A stretch of DNA of 64,000 nt from positions 37,397 to 101,396 of the forward strand of contig JASANE010000256.1 of NCBI GenBank assembly GCA_030248225.1, in the 5' to 3' direction. A program made the position numbers and the translations under genes. Of the stretch, positions 1 through 14,397 are shown in pieces (positions within the stretch are counted from its first letter, which is position 1; every line of letters starts with the position of its first letter). Source of the stretch: Trileptium ribeirensis (taxonomy: Eukaryota > Nematoda > Enoplea > Enoplida > Thoracostomopsidae). The notes under the pieces are model-generated. The model was not told the DNA's origin and ran no database searches. It saw only the letters and a program-made list of their open reading frames with translations.

Positions 1-265
1 AATAAGTTCGTGGTCATATAGTAAGCAGAGAAGTAAAGTTCACCGTGGATCAAGGAGCACAGACATCCTTATAATTAGTTGGTTTACTGTATCCACTGAA
101 ATAAATTTTAGTAATCAACTCGAGTACATTTATATGGAAATTTCCATAAAGTTTTTGTGGAAGTGGAAATTGAAAATTCATCGCCGTGACGTCTGTGCAT
201 ACATTATTGGTATGTGTGATGAGAACGATATTGTAATAAAGCATTTATTTCGATATTATTGACAG
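1..265 (+). other. 3' end of an alpha-tubulin intron
   Basis: This is intron sequence that ends in an AG at 264-265, directly before the first alpha-tubulin exon. The open frames in it are short and unconvincing. The upstream tubulin exons, coding for about the first 242 residues, lie outside the window. Confidence 0.7.
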
Positions 266-428
266 ATTCGACGGCGCATTAAATGTGGATCTTACTGAAT
301 TTCAAACAAATTTGGTGCCTTATCCACGAATCCATTTCCCGTTGGTTACATATGCGCCAATTATGTCTGCCGATCAGGCAAATCATGAACAGTTGTCGGT
401 TATGGAATTGACCAATATGTGCTTTGAA
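266..428 (+). CDS. alpha-tubulin, exon A (first in window)
   Basis: Alpha-tubulin pairs with beta-tubulin to build microtubules. After one leftover base (266) completing an Arg codon, 54 codons follow in frame and begin [15 protein letters not shown]. This is the family block starting near residue 243. It contains the Glu of DLTEFQ, which in alpha-tubulin (E254) drives hydrolysis of the GTP held by the neighbouring beta subunit. The exon enters at phase 2, after AG at 264-265, and ends with CFE before a GTAAGT donor at phase 0. The stretch after TYAP ([17 protein letters not shown]) differs at several positions from the common animal form as I recall it, suggesting a divergent isotype. The gene identity is secure; the isotype is not. 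Confidence 0.97.
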
Positions 429-1063
429 GTAAGTTGTCATATTGATTGAGCTAATTTATTCTAACAAATGTAAACAAACAACAAATACAAACGACGTAAT
501 CAATGATTAATAAAGCAAACTGTAATTTTCAACAATTTAAATTTCTGCATTATGTCCTCAGATTTTGTACAACTTAGTTTCTAGCTTATATCCTCAAATT
601 TCATGTATGTGAGTGTAATTTTGGGAACGAGCCATGAATCTCTTACGAAATTAATTCTACCGTAAGGCATACGCTGATTGCCATTGGCAAAGTATTCATT
701 TTGGCAGGCATCTCAAATTAGACATTCAATAAGAATTTGTCTAACTGTATATAAATTTCGGAAAGTTTCATTAATCTTTTACGACATATAATAATTTTTC
801 CACAAGGCATATGCTGATTGCTATCGACAATGTGTTGACTTTGTACAGTGATGTCTCACCAAGTCCAACTGTAAGAATGCTAACATGTTCTTATAATATT
901 CCGGAAGGGGGCCCTCGAGGGACCTCAATGAGGGCCGTAGGAAAGGTCTGCCCATTAGCGGAGACCATAAACCCTCTACCCTTATGGGGTCTATGGTTTA
1001 GATATGCTCCAATTGCCCTCTGACTACGTCAGCCAGTTCCATGATATCAATATTGCACTTCAG
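429..1063 (+). other. alpha-tubulin intron (635 bp)
   Basis: The intron has a GTAAGT donor and a CAG acceptor (1061-1063) at phase 0. It contains a roughly repeated phrase (aaggcatatgctgattgcta near 804 and a similar one near 664). The small ORFs here do not resemble proteins. I see nothing else in it. Confidence 0.85.
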
Positions 1064-1228
1064 CCTCATAATCAAATGGTCAAATGTGATCCACGCAACG
1101 GCAAATACATGGCATGTTGCTTGCTGTATCGTGGCGATGTGGTACCGAAGGATGTGCACAGCGCCATTGCAAGTATTAAAACTAAACGAACGATTCAGTT
1201 TGTCGAATGGTGCCCGACTGGATTCAAG
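1064..1228 (+). CDS. alpha-tubulin, exon B
   Basis: There are 55 codons in phase 0 on both sides, starting [19 protein letters not shown] and ending EWCPTGFK before a GTATGT donor. The block matches alpha-tubulin residues of about 298 to 352, the intermediate domain that contacts the neighbouring subunit. The exon joins the previous one seamlessly (CFE then PHNQ, where most alpha-tubulins have PANQ). An open frame extends a little past both splice sites, but the family alignment fixes the boundaries. Confidence 0.97.
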
Positions 1229-2095
1229 GTATGTATGGATGATAGTTGAAATTGGGGGCGCTTTGGACAATTTGCGGGAATCAGTTATAGCCAAACCAGA
1301 CCCTTGTTCCATAGCTTTGGCACTCAGACATGACTCTTATGCTCATAGCGGAATGTGGACGCTGCTAGTTTATGTTTTTAACTAGTTTTATGAGCGTACA
1401 GTTTTGCAAATCTGTAATACTGATTAGCAAATACGTTAGGTTTTTGGAAAACTACAAAATAGACAACGATTCCATGAATTTTAATTGAATGGTAGAACGG
1501 ACGCATCTTTGCTTCACACCACCGATGAGTCTAACGATGGTGAGGACAAAGAGTCGATTTCATGAAAAAGAACCGACCAACATATTTCTTAACGGCTATT
1601 TTATGCTGGAACTACGATAAGATGTGTGATAGGATATGGTAAAACTGAATAGTTTTAATTTCGGTTCTCCATTGAAAATGAGTTCGTTTTAAAATCAGTT
1701 CTTGAAAAATGAAATATAATGCACTCTTTTAAAACGATTGTTTTTAAATTGTGTTGTTTTAAAGTGACTACTTACAAAACGACTCGTTTTAAATTGACTT
1801 TTTGTCTTAAATCTGTTTTCTGTCAAAACATACGGTTACTACTAATATGGCTGATGTGAACTGTTGTTTGAATTCTGAGTGAATGAGTGAAACGAGCGAA
1901 CCGAAGAATTCTTACTAGTCAGGAGTGTGAAATTTGGCAGCGTCTGTTTGTGGGTTTTTTCTGATAGGGCACGCATGGCAAACTTCTGATAGGCAAATCA
2001 GGTCGTGCGATACCTCATTCCAAAGCTTGAAATATCCATTTGTGCCCTTTAGTTAGACGCAAAAACCGATTCCAACTCCTTCCCCCTCAAAAGGG

Positions 2096-2453
2096 GGTCC
2101 GAAAGGGCCCATGTAGGGTCCCTAGGGATCCCACGAAAAACAACGTTATAAGTGATGTCTCGACAACCATCGGTGTAATTTGAGCTCATTTTGTTCAGAA
2201 AGTTTAGCTCTGTAAAGCTGTGTAAATCTTGTCTTTGCCGAGGTAACGTACGCTCCAGGCTTGGGTTAAAATTGGTTTTCAAATGGCTCCCCCGAAAACA
2301 CCAAATTGATCACATCTCCTTAGCCGCTGGAGCGATTCGGCTACGGTTGGCTCATTTTGTTCAGAGTGCAAAGCTATATATAGCTGCAGACGTTGCGTTC
2401 TTATTAACCTCACCTGTCGGCAGGGTTGAGTTAAGATGTCTTGTTAATGGGCC
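2096..2453. repeat. 172-bp tandem array, left part
   Basis: About two units of the repeat found again at 6821-7535. The better unit begins with cgaaaacaccaaattg at 2293. It runs through 'ttggctcattttgttcag' to 'ttaagatgtcttgttaatgggcc', where the retrotransposon interrupts it. A more diverged unit lies at about 2096-2292. Joining 2453 to 6821 restores a unit of 171 bp, which shows that both parts were one array. Confidence 0.85.
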
Positions 2454-2633
2454 TGACGAGGTAACTTAAGTAAAGAAAACGTAAGTCATTTATTGCAGAC
2501 AATTTACAACTTATATACAGCAGAATACTCTGCATAATCAAATAGCTAAAAGTTGTGGGCGTAAATATTGCATAACATTGCATCAGATATTAGGTCAGAT
2601 CTTGCATTTTGTGTTCTTTGAGTAACCGCCACA
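2454..2633 (-). repeat. 3' LTR of the gypsy element
   Basis: Same length and ends as the other LTR. The differences visible by eye are few, for example around 2535 (actctgca against attttgca) and 2608-2625. It follows the purine tract at 2634-2646. Confidence 0.93.
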
Positions 2634-2646
2634 GTACTCCCCTTCA
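2634..2646 (-). promoter_or_regulatory. polypurine tract
   Basis: On the minus strand the sequence CTGAAGGGGAGTAC directly precedes the TG of the 3' LTR. This is the expected position and composition for the plus-strand DNA primer. Confidence 0.7.
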
Positions 2647-2660
2647 GACTCGTCGTCGTG

Positions 2661-3783
2661 TTAAGCAAATCGAACAGATCGGTTTGAACGAGTGACCCGC
2701 CTTGTCTCGTCACCAACTACCCGTGTTATGGGCTGAATCGCTGAAGACTTAGCTCGTGCTGGCTCGTGCTCCAGGAAAGCAGGCTTCAGACGATCGATCG
2801 ATATCTTCTCGCGCCGTCCGCAAATGTTCAACGTGTAGTATTTCTCGGACCGTTTGATAATTCGATAAGGGCCTTTGTATGGCGCTTTCAGGGCCTTTCC
2901 AATCAAATTCTGCTTCTGTCAGCGCCTTTGGAATGAAATGGGGGCGTTCGGCACATCTGGTTGTTGTCGGTCGAACCTTGGACAGTTGATAACGTAATCG
3001 ATCAATGAATGATGTCACGTCACCAGATTGTTGATTATTGCTAGCGGTTATAAGCTCTTCGGGCAGTCGAACGGTTGTACCGTAGACCATTTCAGCAACT
3101 GTCGCCCGAATATCTTCCTTGACTGATGATCGAATACCCAACAAAACTAAAGGTAGCCGCTCCGTCCAGCGTTGGCAGTCGTCACCAGCTTTGAGTGATG
3201 CCTTGAGTTGACGATGGAGCCGCTCGACCATTCCGTTTGCCAAATGGTGATACGCTGTGGTGCGGAAATGCGTAACTCCGAGCAACTTAGTCAACTCTCG
3301 GAACAGACATGATTCGAACTGTCGTCCGCGATCGGTTGTAATGAAGATTGGGACACCGAACCGAGCAATCCAACCGGCAACCAGAGCATTTGCTACCGTT
3401 CCAGCCGTAATGTCCGAAATTGGTATTCCTTCTGGCAGTCTGGTACAGCGATCGATCACTGTCAAAATGTAGCTCTTGTCATTTGAAGGAGGTAGAAGGC
3501 CGACAATATCGATATTGATATGAGCGAATCGTTCATCCGGCACAGCAAATTTCGCCAGAGGAGCAACGGTGTGTCGTTGTATTTTTGATCTCTGGCGAGC
3601 GAGACAGGCTCTAGCCCAATGTCCCACATCGCGATTGATGTTGGGCCAAACGAATCGCTCCGGCACCAGTCGTTGAGTTGCACGAATTCCGGGGTGTGAC
3701 AAAGAGTACAGGTGTTGTCGAAGACCTACCGTCGGAATCGTTCGGGCAAGAATGGTCTTGCGGTGCCGGTTGGCGTGTCGCAT
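2661..3783 (-). pseudogene. integrase of the gypsy element (nearly intact core)
   Basis: The longest frame of the element is 344 codons. The N-terminal zinc region shows SHPGIRATQ, but the CxxC pair reads CLARQ, so a Cys is lost. The catalytic triad is present: Asp in NIDIVG (3510-3508), Asp in TTDRGRQF (3333-3331) and Glu in MVERLHR (3225-3223), with 35 residues between the last two (DD35E). After [11 protein letters not shown] the frame shifts. The C-terminal piece [12 protein letters not shown]...[14 protein letters not shown] sits in the frame 2906-2661, a GPY-type module without a chromodomain. Confidence 0.92.
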
Positions 3784-3784
3784 A

Positions 3785-4589
3785 CGACTAGTTGACCGCC
3801 TGGGAGAAAGGCAATTGATTTTAACGTTAGTGACGTCGTGTTGTCGGCACAGAGTGTCTGCATGGCTTCATCGGTTTGTTGCGCTTTTGCCAATTCGTCG
3901 TAGTCGATGGAAGGAATGGTTGCGTTTAAAACATCAGCAGCGACGTTGTTTTTGCCTCGGATGTGACGAATATCGGTAGTGCATTCGGGTATGAAAGTCA
4001 GATGACGTAGCTCTCTTGGAAATTGTCTCTCCGACTCGATTGCAGCGGTTTATGATCGGTGAGGATAAAGAAAGTACGTCCTTCCACCATATGTCGGAAA
4101 AGTCGAGTCGCTTTGTATATCGCCAGCAACTATCGCCCAAATGTGCTATAGCGTGACTCCGCATCTGTTAACTTCTTGGAGAAGAATGATAGCGGTTCCC
4201 AGCGTTCTTTGTTATACTGCTGAAGAACGGCACCGATTGCAATGTCTGACGCATCCACCGTAATGCTGAGTGGCGCCTCAGGCAGTGGATGTGTCGATAT
4301 TGTTGCGTTTGCCAGAGCATTTTTGCAAATGTCGAAGGCTGTCGTTGACTTGTCTGACCACTGTGAACTGCTTGGTTGCCTTTAAAGAGTGAACCAGGGT
4401 TGACAGAGGCACTGTTAGTTTTGCACAATGTGGAATGAACCGATGATAAAAGTTCAACATTCCCAGAAATTCTTGCAGCTTCTTAGCTGTTTCCGGGCGA
4501 GGAAAACTACGAATTGAACGAACCTTGTCATCCGTTCGGCGAATGCCGGAACTATCGACGTGATGTCCGAAGAATTCCAGAGTTGTCAC
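3785..4589 (-). pseudogene. RT connection and RNase H of the gypsy element
   Basis: The segment opens with EFFGHHVDSSGI and LQEFLGMLNFYHRFIPHCA, the thumb/connection part of gypsy RT. Further on, in other frames, are VDASDIAIGAVLQQYN and LTDHKPL-like stretches, the RNase H core with its first Asp in the DAS motif. Several frame changes occur. RNase H would remove the RNA template during reverse transcription. Confidence 0.85.
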
Positions 4590-5125
4590 GCCGAATTGAC
4601 ACTTGAGCAGGCTGATGTGATGCCGTGTTCATCGAGACGTTTGAACACAGTTTCGAGATGTTGTTGATGATAGTGGCGATTTGAACTTGCCACAAGGATG
4701 TCATCCAAGTAAGCGTAGCAGAACGGCAAGCCACGCAAAATTTGGTCGTTGAATCGTTGAAACGTCTGCGCTGCATTGCGAAGGCCGATGGGCATCCTGG
4801 CGTATTCGAAGATACCGAATGGCGTGGTAATTGCGGTCTTTGGAACGTCGTCTGGGGCAACGGGTATTTGATGATACGCTCGAACAAGGTCGATCTTGGA
4901 GAATATCGTTGTTCCAGCCAAGGACGTCGTAAAATCATGGATGTGTGGAATGGGGTATCGATCTGGAACTGTTGAATTGTTGAGTGCTCGATAGTCCCCC
5001 ACGGCCGCCAATCCCCATTCTTTTTTGGCACCATATGGAGGGGTGATGAAAAACAACTAGAAGATGGTTGAATGATTCCCAGTTCCAGCATGTGGTCGAA
5101 TTCTTGCTTCGCAGCCTTCAATTTA
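4590..5125 (-). pseudogene. reverse transcriptase of the gypsy element
   Basis: Homology starts near 5121 (KQEFDHMLELGIIQPS, where a new RT domain normally begins). It continues in a second frame with [21 protein letters not shown] (first catalytic Asp), [17 protein letters not shown] and [10 protein letters not shown]. The YLDD box at 4711-4700 holds the other two catalytic Asp. The palm is thus complete, but split over two frames (change near 5056), and the frame breaks again near 4600. Confidence 0.92.
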
Positions 5126-5389
5126 TCCGGGACGAGTCATCGGGGGCGGCTGTTGACTGGCGGACCCTTGGTTTCGATGTGATGATAAACCGAGGATCGA
5201 CTATGGAGCAGGATGTGTGGGTGATGCGTGGAAATTGCTTGATGATGTCGGCGAATTCACAACTTGCCGCGTAATCACTGGGGGCCAAATTGAGAGACTT
5301 GACTTTGGAAGTGATTCCCTGCACCGTGAGGCACGTGACACCATCATTGAGTCGGGAACGCCGGGTATAGGAACCAGGTCGAAATGGGA

Positions 5390-5675
5390 TAGCAGATCAG
5401 CGCCAATGGTTGAATACGATACATCGGCAATGATGAATACCCATCGTATGACTCGTTTGATTCCTAGATCGACGGTTAGAGAGTGGTTGCCATATGTCTT
5501 TATGACGGTGTTGTTGGCGGCTTGAAGTGGTGGAGTCGACTGTGACGACTTTGATCGCTCGGAGACGCTTTGAGGACACTGACTTGTGTACCGGTGTCGA
5601 CCAAAAACCGATGTCCGCCATTTCGGTCCACTACAATAAACAATCGATTGCCGCCAGCTGGAGCGCTTGTCGTGG
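5390..5675 (-). pseudogene. aspartic protease of the gypsy element (broken)
   Basis: The retropepsin active site DTG (FLVDTGTQVSVL) is at 5598-5590. Downstream, in another frame, comes YSTIGADLLSHFDLV, the C-terminal part of the protease fold with its hydrophobic-Gly-x-Asp-Leu signature. The frame change lies between about 5570 and 5510. The enzyme would cut the Gag-Pol polyprotein. The active-site triad is intact, but the protein is not continuous. Confidence 0.85.
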
Positions 5676-6516
5676 CTAGCGTCCCGCGTTTCCGTTTTCC
5701 GCCATGGACCAATGATCGCGACACTTTGTTGCTGCAGCTCCAAATTTTGCATGATACCAGCAAACGTTTTCTTCTTGATCGCGCCACGGTTGATTGTTTG
5801 AGGGGTTTCTCCGTCGACTGAATCGTTGACCACGGGATGTTGATCGATTTCGTGGGTCAACGCGGCGACACGTCAACGTCGACACCAACTTGCGCAACTC
5901 TTGTACCTCGGACCGCAGGGATTGTACCTCGCTTGAAACGGATTGCTCGCTTGAAATCGTTGCCAAGGGTGATGATGCGACTTAAATGACCTGATCAGCT
6001 AGGTTTGCGGCGGCTTCGAGGGATGTCGATTCCGAAGCGGCCACCACCACTTGAACATGAGTTGGAAGTCGCTGGAGAAACAGCTGTCGTAGAATTGAAT
6101 CGTCTAGCGATGAATGTTGGGACCCGAGCAATTGTCGCATATGTCGCAGCAGCTGACTGGGCTTTCGGTCACCCAGCTCTTCAGCGTTGAGGAGCTGCTG
6201 TAGCCGTCGTTGCTCCTATGTCGACATTCGCTGAACCAGTTGCTCCCGCAGAATGTCGTATGGGTTGTCGGCGGGCGGATTGATCAGAAGATCTGGCACC
6301 TCAGTTGCTTGTTCGGGGGCCAGCGCACCGATCACGTAGAAGAATTTCGTTCGTTGAGTCGTAATCCCACGTGTCGCAATCTGGGCCTCGACCTTTGCGA
6401 ACTATAATTCGAAGTTGGCAGACCAGGAGTTTGATCGAGGCGCCGGCGACCACATTTTGATCGTTGTCTTGTTTTGAACCGGAGGCGCTTGCACCTTGTG
6501 GATTGACCAGAAACAT
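5676..6516 (-). pseudogene. gag of the gypsy element (broken)
   Basis: Gag would form the particle and bind the element's RNA. A start Met at 6516 opens a frame (MFLVNPQGASASG) that soon shifts. Another frame then shows the core of a CsRn1-type Gag: TKFFYVIGAL, then NPYDILREQL and, beyond an in-frame TAG just after RMST, QLLNAEELGDRKPSQLLRHM and LRQLFLQRLP. The tail is in the frame beginning at 5966 and carries CWYHAKFGAAATKC at 5762-5721. The family normally has one more Cys a few residues later (CxPPC); here it reads CRDHW, so the last metal ligand is lost. At least one frameshift and one stop make this a fossil. Confidence 0.85.
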
Positions 6517-6618
6517 TGTTGGGCTCTTGATTTGAACGCGGTTTGTATGGGTTGTCGGGCAGTCGCGATACCACTAAAAGATCTGGAAATTTGGAAAAAA
6601 AATTGACCGTTTTCGCGG

Positions 6619-6635
6619 TCACGTCGGGTTCACCA
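6619..6635 (-). promoter_or_regulatory. primer binding site, tRNA-Trp-like
   Basis: One base inside the 5' LTR the minus strand reads TGGTGAACCCGACGTGA. The plus-strand complement, TCACGTCGGGTTCACCA, matches the 3' end of animal tRNA-Trp plus CCA as I recall it, with one mismatch in the acceptor stem. It would prime minus-strand DNA synthesis. Confidence 0.75.
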
Positions 6636-6636
6636 T

Positions 6637-6816
6637 TGACGAGGTAACTTAAGTAAAGAAAACATAAGTAATTTATTGCAGACAATTTACAACTTATATA
6701 CAGCACAATATTTTGCATAATCAAATAGCTAAAAGTTGTGGGCGTAAATATTGCATAACATTGCATCAGATATTAGGTCAGATCTTGCATGACGTGTTCT
6801 TTGAGGGACCGCCACA
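6637..6816 (-). repeat. 5' LTR of the gypsy element
   Basis: This is the 180-bp terminal repeat on the upstream side of the element (minus strand). On the plus strand it opens TGACGAGGTAACTTAAG and closes CCGCCACA. It is near-identical to 2454-2633. It should hold the element's promoter and start site, though I cannot place a clear TATA box. Confidence 0.93.
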
Positions 6817-6820
6817 GGCC

Positions 6821-7535
6821 CTTGGGACCCCGAAAACACCAATTTGGCCATATCTCCTTAAGCACCAGAGCGATTCAGCCGCAGTTGGGCTCATTTTGTT
6901 CAGAAAGCAAAGTTGTATATAGCTATATACGCTGCGTTACTATTGACCTCACCTGTCGAGCAGAGTTGGGTAAAGATAGTTTATACATGGACCCTTGGAA
7001 CCCCCGAAAACACCAAATTGGTAACATCGCCTTAGCCGCTGGAGCGATTCCGCTAAGGTTGGGCTCATTTTGTTCTGAAAGCGAAGCTATATAGCTATGG
7101 ACGCTGCATTGCTATTGACCTCACCTGTCGAGCAGGGTTGGGTTAAGATGGATTGTAAATGGGCCCTTGGGACCCCGAAAACACCAAATTGGCTATATCT
7201 CCTCAACCACTGGAGAGATTCAGCCGAGGTTGGCCTCATTTTGTTCAGAAGGCAAAGCTGTATATAGCTGTATACACTACGTTGCTATCGACCTTACCTT
7301 CGAGCAGGGTTGGGTAAAGATGGTTTATACATGGACCCTTGGGACCTCAAAAACACCGAATTGGACATATCTCCACAACCACTAGAGCGATTTGGCTAAG
7401 ATTGGGCTCATTTTGTTCAGAAAGCAAATATATATATGGCTATAGACGCTGCGTTGCTATTAAATCACCCGAATAGAGCGATTCAGCCGCGGTTGGGCTC
7501 AATTTGTTCAGACAATAAAGCTCTATATAGCTATA
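6821..7535. repeat. 172-bp tandem array, right part
   Basis: Unit starts (cgaaaacacc or caaaaacacc) fall at 6831, 7005, 7176 and 7348, giving periods of 174, 171 and 172 bp, with a shortened last unit ending near 7535. Each unit contains a 'ttgggctcattttgttcag' block and an AT palindrome (agctatatagct type). The array is the direct continuation of 2096-2453. Confidence 0.9.
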
Positions 7536-7794
7536 TCTGGGTTCTAGTATTTGAGTCCTGGAAATGCAAGTATATATTTTCCTAATTTTTATATACACTC
7601 AGAATTCACTTTCTTGGCCACGAGACAAGTCCCTGGTTTTAATTTCATTTCGCTGATAGTATGATGGTGGCAAATCGATTAAAAATCGTTTTACTTAATT
7701 GTAACGAGTAAAAATAAAGTAGTCGTAACGCGACAAATGGAATTGGTTTCATCTTTCATTTTTACCATATTTGCTGTGTACATTATATCGCAAT

Positions 7795-8578
7795 TTTTGA
7801 CACAGAGCGCGAGCTGGCAATTTCAGTACCAGCTTGGCTAGCAAGACATGCTGCGAATATCGGTAGCAGCTTGATACAAAGCTCTTGATAAGAACAGCAG
7901 TATCAACCTTTTTCAAACCCGTGTTGCGAATATGGGTACCAGCTTGACACATAGCGCTTGACACACGGATTGTAGTATCAACTTTCTTTCAAGCGCGTGC
8001 TGGGAACTTCAGTGCCAGCTAGATTGGCAACACATGCTGCGAGGATCGGCACCATGCTTGACTGTGATAACAGTAACAACTTGTTTTCAAGCGCGTGCTG
8101 CGAATATGGGACCAGCTTGATACAGAACGGTTGGCACACGGATAGCAGTACCCACCTACTTTCAAGCGCGTGCTGGGTACTTCTATGCCAGCTTGATTGC
8201 CAACACATGCTGCGACGATCGCCACCATGCTTGACAGGGATTGTAGCATCATCTTGCTTTCAAGCGCGTGCTGCGAATATTGGTATCAGCTTGATACAGA
8301 ACGGTTGACGCACGGATAGCAGTATCAACTCGTTTTCAACCGCGTGCTGCGAATATCGGTACCAGATTGATACAGAGCGCTGGACACGGACAGCAGTATC
8401 AACTTGCTCTCAAAGGCGTGCTGCGACTATAGGTACCAGCTTGGTACAGAGCACTTGACACGGCAGCAGTATCAACTTGCTTTCGAACGCCGTGCTGCGA
8501 ATATCAGTACCAGCTTGATACGGAGCGCTTAACAAATGGATAGCAGTATCATCTTCTTTCAAGCGCGTGCTGCGAATT
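7795..8578. repeat. 75/98-bp minisatellite with alternating unit types
   Basis: The motif gcgtgctg recurs at 7995, 8093, 8168, 8266, 8342, 8416, 8490 and 8565, so steps are 98, 75, 98, 76, 74, 74 and 75 bp. The short unit reads ctgcgaatatnggtaccagc and onward. The long unit (tgggaacttc, acacatgctgcga) looks like a short unit with an extra stretch of 23 bp. Earlier, more diverged units begin near 7795. No coding content. Confidence 0.9.
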
Positions 8579-9680
8579 ACAATGTCACATGTTCACAGAC
8601 TTGTGTTAACGTATTTCAGTATGTGTCTTCTTTTGGACGATGGCGTTCTAAACCGCTATTTTTTGACAACCAAGTATAATTATGATGTGTTTTATATGAC
8701 GCATTTATGTCACTTAAATTGATATGCATATAGCTAGACTGGCGTGTCCACAGTCTTTAGAAAAAGTGTGGTGACTTTGGGATGCCCATGTGAAATTTCA
8801 ACGCGTAGTTGACAAATTTTTGTCCTATATGCTGCACATTTTCAAGTTTCGTGTTCTTCTAATTGTCGTATAAATATTTTCAAGCTATAATGCAGCGGTT
8901 TGGAATTGGCATCAGTAGTAATTAATGTTTTAAAAACATTTAGTATACAGAAAGCATGTAATTAAGAACATTAGCTAATGATGAATTAGTAGAACATCGG
9001 AGTTTCAGATAAATGTTAGAAACAAACATGTGGGATTTGGAAAGTAAGAGATTCCTGCCCGCACTGTGGAAAGACTAGATATTTCACATTTTATTAATTT
9101 GCTTTGTAAGAAAAACGTGCGGTACAACTTCGGTCCAGTGCAACTTCGTCACATTATTTCAATGTTTTGTTTGGTTTAGGCAGTTTTATTTAACGATGCG
9201 CTGTTTTTTGGAAATAAAATGTTCTATTTATTCTTGGCAGTTACGTTGTTGAAATTGGCATGCATGTAGCTCCGTTTCCTAAGGCCACAGTTGGTGCTCA
9301 AGATTTAATAAATTAACTGAAATTCACAACTTGAAGATTATGTATTTCTCGTCTGACACCGCTGCGTGGTTGATTTTAGCAGCGGCATGATTCTAATTTG
9401 TTGTTCATCCCTTTTACATGTTCTTAAATTATTGTTTCTGTCAGTACCGTATAGGGAAGTAAATTTAATTTACTCCGTCATTGGGGAGGACCTGTTTTTC
9501 GCATATTTTCTAGTATAAGTAATAATCTTATCGCTGAGTTTTGAACAAATTTGCCATGTTGGAATCGTTTAGAAAACTATATTTAATCAACTATTTTAAC
9601 TGAAAATCATTGTCATTTATGGTTATGTCTCTTATTTGCCAACAAAGTTATAGAGCGTATTTATATTTATTGTTATCTAA

Positions 9681-14174
<4,494 letters not shown>

Positions 14175-14231
14175 GTTGGAATCGAAGGAAATGAAGATGG
14201 CCTTGAAGAAGATCAAGATGAAGCCTATTGA
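14175..14231 (+). CDS. alpha-tubulin, last exon with acidic tail
   Basis: Eighteen codons (VGIEGNEDGLEEDQDEAY) and TGA. This is the disordered C-terminal tail, the site of polyglutamylation on Glu and of removal and re-addition of the final Tyr. Both target types are present. The tail has a Gln between acidic residues, and an Asn where most alpha-tubulins have Glu. With this exon the window codes for about 209 residues, which brings the protein to the expected length of about 450. Confidence 0.95.
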   Translation, partial: VGIEGNEDGLEEDQDEAY

Positions 14232-14257
14232 GTTGGCAATTTGAACTTTGCTTTGTA

Positions 14258-14395
14258 CAGTACCCGCCAAAAATGACTGTCGCTCGCTCGCGACTTGCTC
14301 GAAATAAATTTGTTCTAAAAATAGGATTTATTATTAATTTAAATCGGTCGTGACTCCTTCGCTTGAAATGCGACGGTCATTTCTGGCTCTTACTG
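14258..14395. mobile_element. Tc1/mariner-like MITE in the tubulin 3' UTR
   Basis: The 138-bp element starts CAGTACCCGCCAAAAATGAC and ends in the inverted copy (on the minus strand CAGTAAGAGCCAGAAATGAC). The inverted similarity continues through GTCGC and covers most of the element, so it can fold on itself. TA on both sides (14256-14257 and 14396-14397) is the target duplication. CAGT ends and a TA target are typical of Tc1/mariner. Confidence 0.85.
14303..14308 (+). terminator. polyadenylation signal of alpha-tubulin
   Basis: AATAAA, 72 bases after the stop codon. It is the only perfect signal in the near 3' flank, and it lies inside the MITE at 14258-14395. Confidence 0.6.
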
Positions 14396-14397
14396 TA

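Larger units (their letters stand above)
2454..6816 (-). mobile_element. Ty3/gypsy LTR retrotransposon, CsRn1-like, decayed
   Basis: The element is 4363 bp and lies opposite to the tubulin gene. It has two LTRs of 180 bp that begin TG and end CA, flanked by GGCC on both sides (2450-2453 and 6817-6820), a 4-bp target duplication. Reading the minus strand, the order is LTR, primer site, gag, protease, reverse transcriptase, RNase H, integrase, purine tract, LTR. A Gag finger of the C-WYH-x10-C kind and a tRNA-Trp-like primer site are marks of the CsRn1/Kabuki clade of Metaviridae, as I recall it. Frameshifts and stops in gag and pol make it non-autonomous. The LTRs differ by only a handful of bases, so insertion is not very old, yet the coding part is badly broken. 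Confidence 0.93.

Noticed and set aside
811..1385. Overlapping ORFs around tubulin exon B
   Set aside because: They are extensions of the exon into introns or shadows in other frames.
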